DNA of 40,000 nt from Chrysomallon squamiferum (taxonomy: Eukaryota; Mollusca; Gastropoda; Neomphalida; Peltospiridae): positions 13,642,364-13,682,363 of the forward strand of contig CM022674.1 of NCBI GenBank assembly GCA_012295275.1, in the 5' to 3' direction. Of the stretch, positions 23,165 through 34,088 are shown piece by piece. Each line of letters begins with the position of its first letter. Position 1 is the first letter of the stretch. The position numbers and the translations under genes were made by a program. The notes beneath the pieces were generated by a model. It ran no database searches. It saw only the letters and a list, made by a program, of their open reading frames with translations, and was not told the origin of the DNA.

Positions 23165-23500
23165 CATGTACCGTGACGTCATAACCGTCAAGCCTCGCCA
23201 TTGTGTGTGTGTATTCTGTGAAGTATTTCCGTCCGCGGCTCGCAAGAGCTCCTCAGAATGTCTTGCTCGGACTTGAGTGCCTGCTGACAATCGCTCGGTT
23301 TTGTGGGAAGCATCGCGACGCGGGCCCGGCCGTACATCAGAGAACAGTGACAGGTGGAAATCCCTCTACACGCATCTTCAATCGATGTTTATTAGAGAAA
23401 TATGATGACCGCGATATTGGATTAGGCGCCCTTCAGGAACGGTTATACGTACGGGAACGGGAACGCAATTTACGCCGTTTTAAAACCATCACTTCGCTTT
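23165..23500 (+). promoter_or_regulatory. GC-rich unique island with CRE
   Basis: The most GC-rich non-coding block of the window, with CGACGCGGGCCCGGCC near 23316-23331. A perfect CRE TGACGTCA lies at 23174-23181. One plus frame stays open from 23203 for about 95 codons before entering pyrimidine repeat. It starts at GTG rather than ATG and I recognise no family. A CpG-island-like promoter or enhancer is the simplest reading. Confidence 0.35.
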
Positions 23501-23588
23501 TGTGTTCTCTTTTATTTTTCTTGTACTGTTTTTCTCACATACACATACATAGGTATATGTGTACATATTAACGTACATATATAAAAAA

Positions 23589-23624
23589 TCTCTCTCTCTC
23601 CCTCTTTTTCTTTCTCTCTCTTTC

Positions 23625-23714
<90 letters not shown>
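23589..23714. repeat. (TC)n microsatellite
   Basis: TC repeats, imperfect to about 23634 and perfect afterwards. The Glu/Arg and Ser/Leu frames over it are artefacts. Confidence 0.98.
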
Positions 23715-23717
<3 letters not shown>

Positions 23718-23859
23718 CTCTTCAGTAATGTTTGTTTCATACGCTTCCTGTTTCTTCCTTTTCACCATTTTTATTCTTTCCTTTATATATTCATTTCTCT
23801 CTCCCCTCTCTCTTCAGTCTCAGACGCTTCCCAAATAATACCATTTTTATTAATTCATT

Positions 23860-24237
<378 letters not shown>

Positions 24238-24239
24238 AA

Positions 24240-24560
24240 ACGCAGAGACTCTCTTTCCCCTCTTACTCACTGGCTCTGGATCTGTTCCTGGGTTCTTCGC
24301 GCGGACAACTCCAATGTGCCCTTGAATTGGACCGAGCGGTTTTTGATTGAACAAACATTTATTAGATTTCGTTGACGTCTTCAAAGCAAGTTAGCGGCTG
24401 CTGCCTCAGCTGTCACAACGACACGTCAACGTCATCAACGCTGCTGATGAAGTGGTACACAATTCCGTATTTGCATAACCCCGTAAACGAATTACAAGCT
24501 AATCCGAGAAATAAATTTCGTAAATAAATTTCGGATGAAGGGAGAGAACTCTAATTAACG
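24240..24560. other. Unique block with raised GC
   Basis: Complex sequence with GACGTC and ACGTCA half sites near 24373-24436 and a posterior-Hox-like TTTATTAG near 24358. No exon is supported. It may be regulatory. Confidence 0.3.
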
Positions 24561-25270
24561 TTATCGTAAAAATGTCGTTTTTGGAGGAATTTTTGGTAGC
24601 TTATAATGACTTAATACCGTTTTATTATTTTCTCTCTTAATTCTGTACTAGTAACTTATTTTATTTATTTATTTATTTTATTATTATTATCATCATCATC
24701 ATCATCATCATTATTACTATTATTATTATGGTTTGTTATATCAAACTTAACTAATTAGGTAAAACAAAATTTTAAAATAAACAAATAACACTAAATACAC
24801 AAACAAACAACCATATAGGTTTAAGATAAATAAACAAACAAACTAACAAAATATACATAAGCAAATAATTACTTAAACAAGAACACAGTTAAATAATTAA
24901 GTAAAAAAAAAAATGGAGACAAAGAAACAAGAGCAGTAAACATTACATATAAAGATACTACTCATGTACATTATTGGAACGAATTTACCGCAAAAACGTC
25001 ACAGCATTTTTTATTGCAACAGTTGAATAAACAACTAGATTATTTCTGAGCGATACTTGAACTGATAAACCGATTCCTTCTCTCAATACGTCGTCCATTC
25101 TACCCACAGAATCACAAGAAATGAAAAGAGTAAATTAAATGACAAATCTCCAACCAGTCGAAACAAACATGGCGTCCTATTTCCGTCCCGGATTATTCTT
25201 GACGACGTAAGCGACATTCAAGATGTTTTTTTTTTTTTTTTTAGATTTGGTCTCAAACAGAAGAGTGGAT
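24561..25270. other. AT-rich DNA with ATC and AAAC repeats
   Basis: Contains (ATT/ATC)n at about 24680-24730 and degenerate AAAC/AAAT runs to 24900. An AACATGGCG motif lies near 25168. No gene is seen. Confidence 0.6.
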
Positions 25271-25282
25271 TTCTTTTCTTTT

Positions 25283-25322
<40 letters not shown>
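25271..25322. repeat. (TTTC)n microsatellite
   Basis: About twelve TTTC units. Confidence 0.95.
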
Positions 25323-25323
<1 letters not shown>

Positions 25324-25972
25324 TGTATTTCAAGAAATAGGTTTGTCTCTGAAGCGAATAGGTTACTACATTTTATAATTATTTTAAAATTATAATTGGC
25401 CTTTTATTTAAATGATTTTTTTTTTTGTTGTTTTCTCTCTTTCCATAGTTTTCTTATTATGAGGTTATTCATCTGAAAGTATGAAATAAACTGAGAAAAC
25501 CATAATTTTAGTATTTCTGTTTCTAAGTTAATTTCTAAATTAAATAAATATAAATAAAATACAAAAAAAAATGATGTAAAATTTATTAAACTTCTTTTTT
25601 CTTCTTCTCTTTTCGACTTTTCATTTAATTTTTGTTTTTTCCTTCGTCTCTGTTTTCTTTATCGTTGTTACGTTTTCTGTTTCTTAATTTGTCTTCTTGT
25701 GCCTTCCTATCCAATTGTTTCTTCTTTATCTTCTTTCTTTTTTTAAATTCTAATTTAACTTCTGTTTTCTCCATTGTTCATTTCTTCCTCTTGACTTTTT
25801 TCTTCTTTTTCTTCTCATTTCTTCCTTTCGTTTTCATATTTACAAGTTTTAATTCTTCGTTTTTATTTATTGTTTCATTTATTTTTATTTTTGTTATGTT
25901 TTCTGAATTTTTATTTCAATTTTTTTTTAAATTTGTTTTAATTTTTTTTATCTTTTTATTTTTTTTTGTCTG

Positions 25973-25975
<3 letters not shown>
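25323..25975. other. T-rich low-complexity DNA
   Basis: TTTCTT-type pyrimidine-rich sequence from about 25590 onward; the Phe/Ser/Leu frame starting at 25632 is an artefact of it. Confidence 0.7.
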
Positions 25976-26066
<91 letters not shown>

Positions 26067-26120
26067 GATTATTATTATTATTATTATTAATAAGTTATTA
26101 TTATTATTATTATTATTATT
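25976..26120. repeat. (ATT)n microsatellite
   Basis: More than 40 ATT units with few interruptions. Confidence 0.98.
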
Positions 26121-26124
26121 TTTA

Positions 26125-26880
26125 ATAGAAGATTTTTTTTTTTTTTCGTTTTCTTCACGTCTTCATATTTCGTTCATTTATCTTTCGTCTTACGTCTAAA
26201 ACTGAGACGTATCAGTATTACGGTTTCACAAGACAGATTTTTCCCAGACGGATAATGACGCACGCTAATTTCAGTATCAGTCGACAAACTAGGTGTATTT
26301 TTATTACACTGCATAACAGACTGGGTCCTATTTCATCCCTAACAAGCCGACAGCATCACTTCTAATCATCATTATAAAACCAACTCTTAAACTCGAACCC
26401 AGAAAAAACATCTCTGTTTACAGATCTAGGCTGGGTATTCACCATTCCTTGACTTATATTTTATTCTTATTTATTTATCTTTTTATTTTTTTTTTTTTTT
26501 TTTATTATTTCGTGAGGATTATTACAGTTCTTGTTCATTACGACATTTTCGCATGCTGAAAGTTATATTGATAAAGATTGTGGAGACCCCCGTTTTGGTT
26601 AATTATGGATCGGTCCCTTGAAACGTTTTCATTTCGTTTTCTAATTTGAAATCGCTGATTCATTTGACGTAAAAAAAATTATTAAAAAAATTTCATTGCA
26701 CTCTCAAGTTGAAAATAGTCATAAACAGTGGAGAAAGCGATATCAAGATTCAAAACTGACACTTTTTGCATCATGTGAATTTAAAAATTTTTAAATTAAA
26801 TTTAAAATTTAGAAAAAAAAAAAAAAGGAGAAAAAAACAACAGAAAAATCTTCAAAATTTATAGGATTTGTTTCTTATTA
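26125..26880. other. Unique AT-rich DNA
   Basis: Complex sequence with short poly-T and poly-A runs. A B-box-like GTTCGAGTT on the minus strand near 26391-26399 matches 8 of 9 positions but lacks a convincing A box. I see no gene. Confidence 0.5.
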
Positions 26881-26919
26881 AATGTTTTTTGTGAGATGCA
26901 TCTTTTTTCTGTTACTTTT

Positions 26920-27190
26920 GCTGATCCTACTACTAGTACTACTTCTACTACAACTACTGCTATTCCTACTACTTCTTCTTCTACTACTACTACTACTACT
27001 ATTTCTGCCACTACTACTACTACTACCACTATCCCTACTACTCTTAGAAATGCTACTACTAATATTACTACTTTTGCCATCTGTTACTATTTTTCTACTA
27101 TTACTACTACTACTGTTACTATTTTTACTACTATTGGTACTATTACAACTATTAATACTATTACTACTATTCTACTACTTCTATAGCTAC
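26920..27190. repeat. (ACT)n degenerate trinucleotide repeat
   Basis: ACT/ATT/ACC trinucleotides over about 270 bp; all overlapping Thr- or Leu-rich frames derive from it. Confidence 0.95.
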
Positions 27191-27299
27191 TACAGTACTG
27201 CTGATGATATAACTACTACGAATAAATCTATTACTCATATATTATTAATAACAAGAAGACATAAACAGTTGAGCAAGAAAGGCAACTACAACGACAACA

Positions 27300-27381
27300 A
27301 CATCAGTATTAATAATAATAACAGTAATAGAAATAGTTAAGTAACAATAATAATAATAACAACAACAACAATAACAATAGA

Positions 27382-27414
<33 letters not shown>

Positions 27415-27440
27415 ACTAATAATAATAATAGTAATAACGA
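27300..27440. repeat. (AAT/AAC)n repeat
   Basis: AAT and AAC trinucleotides with AGT interruptions. Confidence 0.95.
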
Positions 27441-27484
27441 AAACAGGTAATTCAACATTTAAATTCTCGAGTACGTTAACCTTT

Positions 27485-27520
<36 letters not shown>

Positions 27521-27554
27521 CTAGATTTTTTTTTTTTTTTTTTTTTATATTTAG

Positions 27555-27585
<31 letters not shown>
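27485..27585. repeat. Poly-T and poly-A inverted tracts
   Basis: Two T runs (about 27488-27516 and 27526-27546) face an A run (about 27560-27584), forming a potential T/A hairpin around TATATTTAGAAATTT. Confidence 0.9.
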
Positions 27586-27639
27586 GTCCCTTTGGCGCAA
27601 ATGTAAACAGATACAAATTGGAAATCGTTTGTAGTTGTT

Positions 27640-27740
27640 TCGTTTTTGTCACTTGTGGAACCAGGCCAATCAGTCGGCCATCTTGGAAAGAAACATGGCG
27701 GTAGCGAGTTACGTCGCTTGAGGATAAAAAAGTAAAACAC
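27640..27740. promoter_or_regulatory. Promoter-like site cluster (CCAAT, YY1-like)
   Basis: A CCAAT box (27666-27670), GCCATCTTGG (27677-27686, minus strand CCAAGATGGC, a YY1-type core) and ACATGGCGG (27693-27701) lie within 40 bp, followed by CpG-bearing sequence. YY1-type AAGATGGCG sites commonly lie just downstream of a transcription start. No downstream gene is evident, so this is tentative. Confidence 0.3.
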
Positions 27741-27954
27741 AATGGCTGTGTCAGAAAGCTCATTACAGCAAACTTTGATGTTCTGATTATATTTTCTTGC
27801 CGTTTCCTTTTATAAAGTCGTAATTACAGAAGAGAAAATATTGCTGAGATTAGGTCCGTCCGTACGTGTGTCGTCAGCCTTGAACGTGTTAAATAATATT
27901 TACAACACGAATATGTATTTATACATGTGTGTACATGCATGTTTTAATGCATAT

Positions 27955-27982
27955 ATATATGGATGGATGGATGGGTATATGG

Positions 27983-28018
<36 letters not shown>

Positions 28019-28060
28019 GTATATATATATGTGTGTGTGTGTATACATGTATCTATATGT
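27955..28060. repeat. GGAT, TA and TATG repeats
   Basis: Short arrays of GGAT, TA and TATG in succession. A short TTG/CTG run lies at 28146-28182. Confidence 0.9.
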
Positions 28061-28439
28061 GAATGTATGATATATGTATGACTGTACGAGTATTATGCAT
28101 GTATAGAATGTGTAATATATATATTACGTTGAAAAACCTGCACACTGTTGTTGTTGCTGCTGCTGTTGTTGTTATGTTGTTGCTCAAATATACATTTATC
28201 GAAGGCCTAACTATAAACAGTCTATCTCAGAAAAATACATTTAACTCTTTCTGTTTCATTAAACGTTTGATTTGTTTGATTGTTTTTTTTTTTATTTTAT
28301 ATTTTTTTGAATTTTTTGGTTTTTTGATAAATAGTTATTAATTCCATCCCTACTTCGTTCCTCCATCTTATACGACAAATTTAGAAACCTATAAATGTCA
28401 AGTTACACGTGACATAAACTATTTTCTTCTTAATATGAA

Positions 28440-28735
28440 ACAGATAAACAAGATGTTAAGTTTCCTCCGTCGTTGGTGGCGGGTATAAAAATGTCTTGAT
28501 TTAAAAACCTTTCTCTGACGTTATCGCTTGGTCACGTGACTCTAGGAACAGAATGTTGATTTTGTTTGACAGCACGAGTAATAAAGTGGCAAGAAGGGAC
28601 CCTGGCTATCAAGAGGGATTAATATAAAAATGATTGTGTTTCTCTAAACGTGAGGGATATTGTGCCAAATCCGACGATAGTGATTTTAAATAGCTCTGCA
28701 CTTTGGGAAGGCAGAGATATTTAAGCTACTTGGTA
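28440..28735 (+). other. Unique block with TATA-like element
   Basis: Complex sequence with GGCGGG directly before TATAAAA (28484-28490) and a CACGTG E-box near 28533. This resembles a core promoter on the plus strand, but no coding start follows. Confidence 0.25.
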
Positions 28736-28942
28736 AAAAAAAAAATAATAATAATAGAGAGAGAGAGAAATAAATAATAATAATAAAATGAAATAAAATA
28801 TTTTTTTGCCTGTAATTTTAAAAAGTTGGTTTTGGTGGTATTTCTCTTTTTTTTTTCTTCTTATTGTTTATATCTTTGTTTTAATTACTTTTAAAAAAAA
28901 TATATATATGTTCTTTATTTTATTTTATGTTTTTATTATTTC

Positions 28943-28944
<2 letters not shown>

Positions 28945-29038
<94 letters not shown>
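28945..29038. repeat. (ATT)n microsatellite
   Basis: About 31 ATT units. Confidence 0.98.
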
Positions 29039-29294
29039 TTTATTTTTAATTTTAATTGTCTTGTTTTTTTAAATTTGGGATATTTGATATTTGACAGAAA
29101 CAACGCATCTCAGGTTTAGATCATTTCACTGACGTTTTATTTTTATTCTCAAAATTGGATTTGCTAAAAAAAACAAAAAAAAACAAAAACAAAAGTAAAA
29201 TAAATCATTGTCTATATGTCTGTTTGTCTCTGTGTGTATCTTAAGATTTTTGTCTTTATTTCTTTTATTCTCACTCTCTTTTTTATCTTTAATA

Positions 29295-29625
29295 CATGAA
29301 TACATACATATATACATACGTACATACATACATACATACATAGATAGATAAACACACATATACACATACACATACATACACGCATACATACATATATATA
29401 TATAGATACATACAAAAATACATACATACATACACATACATATACACACATACATACACGTATACACACATACATACACATACATATATACATACACAGA
29501 TGCACACATACAAAAATACATACATACATACACATACATATACACACATACATACACGTATACACACATACATACACATACATATATACATACATAGATG
29601 CATACATGCATACATGCATACATAC
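29295..29625. repeat. (TACA)n with 98-bp higher-order duplication
   Basis: TACA/CACA tetranucleotides. The interval of about 29404-29501 is repeated almost exactly at 29502-29599, anchored by ACAAAAATA at 29412 and 29510. The Tyr/Val/Cys/Met-rich minus-strand frames are artefacts. Confidence 0.93.
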
Positions 29626-29878
29626 ATATACGAACTGATGTTTCGACAGAAAATATCAGCTATCATTCATTTTCAAGTAACTTGTCATAATATATGCACT
29701 TTATTATTAACAAAGAATAGTTTCCCGACACAAATACAACAATAATTTGTACATTAGAACAAAATCGTATTTGGTACCATGTACGTACTATGATGATAAA
29801 CTTTAAAATCATATTAACACTTAATTAAGATAATAATCGTCATTTAAAAAGAAATTAATATATTTTTTCTTCTTCTTC

Positions 29879-29952
29879 TTTTATTTTATTTTATTTTATT
29901 TTATTTATTTATTTATTTATTTATTTATTTTTTTTTTTTTTTTTTTTTTTTT
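29879..29952. repeat. (TTTTA)n-(TTTA)n-poly(T)
   Basis: TTTTA units change to TTTA and then to a T homopolymer. Read on the minus strand this is a poly-A run followed by AAAT units, a pattern that also occurs as a retroposon tail. Confidence 0.9.
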
Positions 29953-30030
29953 CGTCTCTTTACTAAGACTAAACTGGTAAAATAGTCCTGATACTTAAAC
30001 CAGATCGTATTTCTCTTTATTTTCATTCAG

Positions 30031-30272
30031 CCCGTGCATTCGCTTCGTGTCCGTGCCACCGGCTTTGTTCCGGTCCTAATACGTATTCTGTTTATGACAG
30101 GGCGAGAGACTCGGCGTGCAGACGTGATGGTCAAGCCACCTGCTGTTTCCTCAACGCTGACGTCGACGTCATGAACGTTCTGTGTGCAGCAGCGTGTACG
30201 ATCGTCTTGGAGAGTTTGAAGGATACTGGTATGGCATGAAAAGACAGCTGTCAAAACAAGATATTTACGAAG
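30031..30272 (+). other. Exon-like interval, coding status unclear
   Basis: The interval follows a strong acceptor (TTCTCTTTATTTTCATTCAG, 30011-30030) and ends at a good donor (CGAAG then GTATGT, 30273). It is 242 nt long and clearly more complex and GC-rich than its T-rich flanks. No plus frame is open through it: frame 1 stops at 30172, frame 2 early, and frame 3 (Cys-rich) at 30234. It could be a UTR or lncRNA exon, a terminal coding exon in frame 3, or a conserved non-coding element. I recognise no protein family. Confidence 0.3.
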
Positions 30273-30279
30273 GTATGTT

Positions 30280-31080
30280 TAGTGTTTTAATAAGCAAGAG
30301 TTTGCTGTTTTCTTTCTTTATGTTTTTTTCTTTTGTCCCTCTTCGATTTTCTTTCATTTCATTTTTTTTTAATTATTATTATTTTTTGTATTTCTTTATT
30401 TTTCTTTCTTTCGTTCTTTTCTCTTTGTTTTTTCTTCCTTTCTTACAATTTCTTTCTGTCTTTGTCTGATTTTATTATTATTATTATTATTATTATTTTT
30501 ATTTTTATTGCTGTTATTATTATTATTATTATTATTATTGCTGTTATTATTATATTTTTTTATTTTTTTTTTTGGCTTTCTTATTTTCTCTTATAACTTT
30601 ATTCTTTTTTCCTTCTCTCTCTTCATTTCTTTTCCTTGTTTCTTTCTTTCTTTCAAATTTCTTTTCTTTATTTCATTCCTTCTTTTATTTTTTAAGTTCG
30701 TTTACTTTTAATGTTATTTATTATCTATTATTGTTAATCGTTATTGTCACAGTATCAGCCGTTGTTGTTAATGTTGTTGTCACTGTCGTCTTTATGATTG
30801 AAATTTATTTTTATTTTACGTTTTTGGCTTTTATTATTAAGTTCAACATCCTCCTTATACTTATCATCATCATCGTCGTCATTATTATTATTAGAAAATG
30901 ACAATGTGATTTACAGTAAGTAAATAAATAAATGTAAATAAATAGAAGAAAGTTCAACATAAGTAAACAAATAAATAAATATACAAACAAACAAAGAAAT
31001 AAAAATTCAAATTAATTAAATAAATTCTATAAATAAATTAATTAATTAATTATATATACAAACATTCGGATTTCGGATTT
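30280..31080. other. T-rich and ATT-rich low-complexity DNA
   Basis: TTTCTT pyrimidine-rich DNA with ATT runs at 30473-30550, then ATC/GTC and AAAT repeats to about 31055. The hydrophobic frames here are compositional. Confidence 0.7.
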
Positions 31081-31149
31081 CGAAATTGCACATAATAGTA
31101 TATATTTGTAAACTGACAGTAAAACTTATACAAATAACTATGTGTATGA

Positions 31150-31333
<184 letters not shown>

Positions 31334-31524
31334 TTAGATATTTGATGTGCAGGTATTTAAATATTTGTGGTTATCTTAGCTATGGTCGCATTACTGGCTA
31401 TTAATATCAACTTAATTTTATATTCATTACTTTTTATTATATAAAAAAAACCTGTTACAGCTTATCTGCGTCAATGGATTTTATTTTGAAATTTAAAAAC
31501 TGTATAAATAAAATAAAAACTGGT

Positions 31525-31615
31525 ACTGATGGGAGAATCGATCCAGTGACTTTTGAACGCCAGATCATTGACCTTCTAATGCTCTGCAGATTTCTTCTAA
31601 TTCTCCAACAAACTG
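31525..31615 (-). mobile_element. tRNA-derived SINE head (minus strand)
   Basis: On the minus strand a B box GATCGATTC (31535-31543) matches GWTCRANNC fully. An A box TAGAAGAAATC (31589-31599) matches 9 of 11 positions and is followed by TGCAGAGCATTAGAAGGTCA, resembling a tRNA D-arm and anticodon stem. The spacing is tRNA-like. Two complementary 60-codon frames over this interval are not genes. Confidence 0.55.
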
Positions 31616-31639
31616 GCCACATTTTGATTTTCTCTCTCA

Positions 31640-32184
<545 letters not shown>

Positions 32185-32518
32185 GTATACTCAGATATTT
32201 TATTTATGCCTTAAACTCTAAATAATTATATTTTTCGAAATCAGATATTATTTATGTTTATAACTTTATTGTAAATGGTTATGAAAAAGCACTATATATA
32301 TATAAAACACGCGCTCACATATAGATAGGAACAGATACATAGATAAAAAGATAGATAGACTACAGAGGTCAGACAGATGAATATATAGTGTTACAAAATA
32401 ATAGGAAGGTCAAATTCCTAATACAGTATTAAAAGTTTAAAATGAATTTCGGTATTAAATTTGATATGGTAGCACTTCTGTGTGTAAGTAGAGTAAATGT
32501 GTTAAATTAGTATTTCTA

Positions 32519-32735
32519 ACATTTTCAGCATATTTACGCAACTGTTAACTGATCGTGTGATTCTACACGTCTAAATATATTTTATATTCTTTTTAAAATA
32601 ATTTAATTCTTTGTTGTTAACACTGAGTTTTGGTTTTACTGGTGTTGACGTGTAAAAACATTTTTTATTTCTGACTGATTCTATATAATAATCAGGTCAT
32701 TTTAATAAATTTATATATATTTTTAAAACGGTTTA

Positions 32736-32770
<35 letters not shown>

Positions 32771-32776
32771 AATAAA
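32519..32776 (+). mobile_element. Inverted-repeat element, left copy
   Basis: A 216-bp body (32519-32734, beginning ACATTTT and ending AAAACGGTTTAT) carries a 3' (AAAT)n tail to 32776. Its reverse complement occurs at 34837-35049, with identity that I estimate by eye at over 90 percent. The tail ends about 20 bp before the splice acceptor of the GPCR exon. No pol III boxes or coding capacity are seen in the body. A short retroposon with an AAAT tail, or the terminal inverted repeat of a larger element, would both fit. Confidence 0.85.
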
Positions 32777-32777
32777 T

Positions 32778-32808
32778 TTGGTTTTCTGTTTTTCAGTTGG
32801 TTTTTCAG
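32778..32808 (+). promoter_or_regulatory. Tandem 3' splice acceptor before the GPCR start
   Basis: Two T-rich acceptors, TTTTCAG ending at 32796 and TTTTTCAG ending at 32808, lie 12 nt apart just upstream of the ATG at 32814. Either would place the start codon near the beginning of the exon, so at least one 5' UTR exon should lie upstream. Confidence 0.65.
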
Positions 32809-32813
32809 CTCAA

Positions 32814-34088
32814 ATGGCAAACATAACAGAAACCGCCATCAACGACCCGCCGCTACATCCGGAAGCCAAACCGGAAGTCGTCTTTCCGTCTGTCCAGCTG
32901 CTCGTCGTCGTCGTCATGCTCTGCGTGTTCAGCGTCGTGGGCGTCATAGGCAACGCCATCGCCATCTACATCTTCGGCCGACGTCGCGACAAGACCACGT
33001 CGGTGATATTCATCTTGGCTCTGGCCGGAACGGACTTCTTCACGTGTCTCGTCATCATGCCGTGCACGATCACCTTCGAGCTCGTCCAGTACTACGTCGT
33101 GTACGACGTCCTCTGCAAGCTGTTCCTCTTCCTGCAGACGTCCAACATCCCCTTCTCGGCCTTCATCATGGTCGCCATTGCGTTTGACCGATACTTCTGC
33201 ATCTGTCACCCGTTCCTTCACGCCTTCACGGTGCCGCGAGCCAAACTGACCGTTTTCTTTCTCGCTCTCTTGGCCTTGACCCTCGGAACGCTGACGTCAC
33301 TGTCGTTCGGCGTGTACGTCACGGTACCCAGTGACTCGCCGATGAACATGACGTGGAGCAATTCCAGCGAGCCGGAGATCATAACTGTTCTGACGGATTC
33401 ACAGACTGCCTACAAATACCACGTAGCTGATTCGACAGCGCCCCCTGTCAGTAACGTCACACGTGACACCACGGTGAAGACGGAAGTCATATTCTATGGG
33501 TACTGCGACAACAACGAGCTCATTCTGAGTCGACGGTTCATGCATATTCATCAGAAGGTGTACACGGGATTTTTCCTTGTTGCTTTTATCTGTGTTGTTG
33601 TTTTATACACGCTGATTTACAAATCGCTCCTCATCAGGCGAGCGAAAAAAGCGAAACGTCGGAAAATGAATTACTACCAAAGTGTGGCCGGGGCAGAACA
33701 GTCCGTCGCGGTGGAGCCCCAGACCGCGCCCAACCACACCCAAATGACCGTGTTAAACGGAAACACGACCCACACTGAACTGAAACCGGAAGGAAGTGCT
33801 GGCGCCGGATCAAAGGGAGATAACCAGGCTTCCACCCGGCGCGTTGGAGGAGGGAAAGAGACGAATTTTTACGCCAACATTAAAACGGCCATGATGTTGT
33901 TTGTGGTTACGTTAGTTTTTATTGTGGCTTTTCTACCGTCATGGTTGACTGCCCATACGATACTGCCATTTAATCACGTGGTTTTCTACATGTACTTCAC
34001 TTACAATGTGGCCAACCCTGTAATTTATGCATTTATGAATCAAACTTTCAGAGACGATTTGAAGAAAATTATTAAAGTGTGCAAATAG
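32814..34088 (+). CDS. Class A (rhodopsin-like) G protein-coupled receptor
   Basis: A 424-residue seven-helix plasma-membrane receptor. I chose the ATG at 32814 because the frame upstream has only a TTG and runs into an intron acceptor. Seen: TM1 with G46-N47; TM2 with D74 (2.50); C101 at the start of TM3 and C231 in the second extracellular loop, the usual disulfide; D125-R126-Y127 with CICHP; TM6 with FLPSW (373-377); TM7 with N401-P-V-I-Y405; a short amphipathic tail with C423, possibly palmitoylated. Sequons lie at N3, N178, N183 and N214. The second extracellular loop (about 80 residues) and third intracellular loop (about 80, basic) are long. The TM4 Trp and TM5 Pro of the family are absent, and Phe replaces the TM6 toggle Trp. 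Ligand unknown; a peptide or small-transmitter receptor is equally possible. The whole receptor lies in one exon. Confidence 0.95.
   Translation: MANITETAINDPPLHPEAKPEVVFPSVQLLVVVVMLCVFSVVGVIGNAIAIYIFGRRRDKTTSVIFILALAGTDFFTCLVIMPCTITFELVQYYVVYDVLCKLFLFLQTSNIPFSAFIMVAIAFDRYFCICHPFLHAFTVPRAKLTVFFLALLALTLGTLTSLSFGVYVTVPSDSPMNMTWSNSSEPEIITVLTDSQTAYKYHVADSTAPPVSNVTRDTTVKTEVIFYGYCDNNELILSRRFMHIHQKVYTGFFLVAFICVVVLYTLIYKSLLIRRAKKAKRRKMNYYQSVAGAEQSVAVEPQTAPNHTQMTVLNGNTTHTELKPEGSAGAGSKGDNQASTRRVGGGKETNFYANIKTAMMLFVVTLVFIVAFLPSWLTAHTILPFNHVVFYMYFTYNVANPVIYAFMNQTFRDDLKKIIKVCK

Noticed and set aside
26370-26450. Possible fourth tRNA-like SINE head on the minus strand
   Set aside because: The B box has one mismatch at its last position and no A box of adequate quality lies at tRNA spacing.
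32853-33221. 122-codon frame antisense to the GPCR
   Set aside because: Shadow of the GC-rich receptor coding sequence; acidic, basic-rich composition typical of the antisense of Val/Leu/Ile codons.
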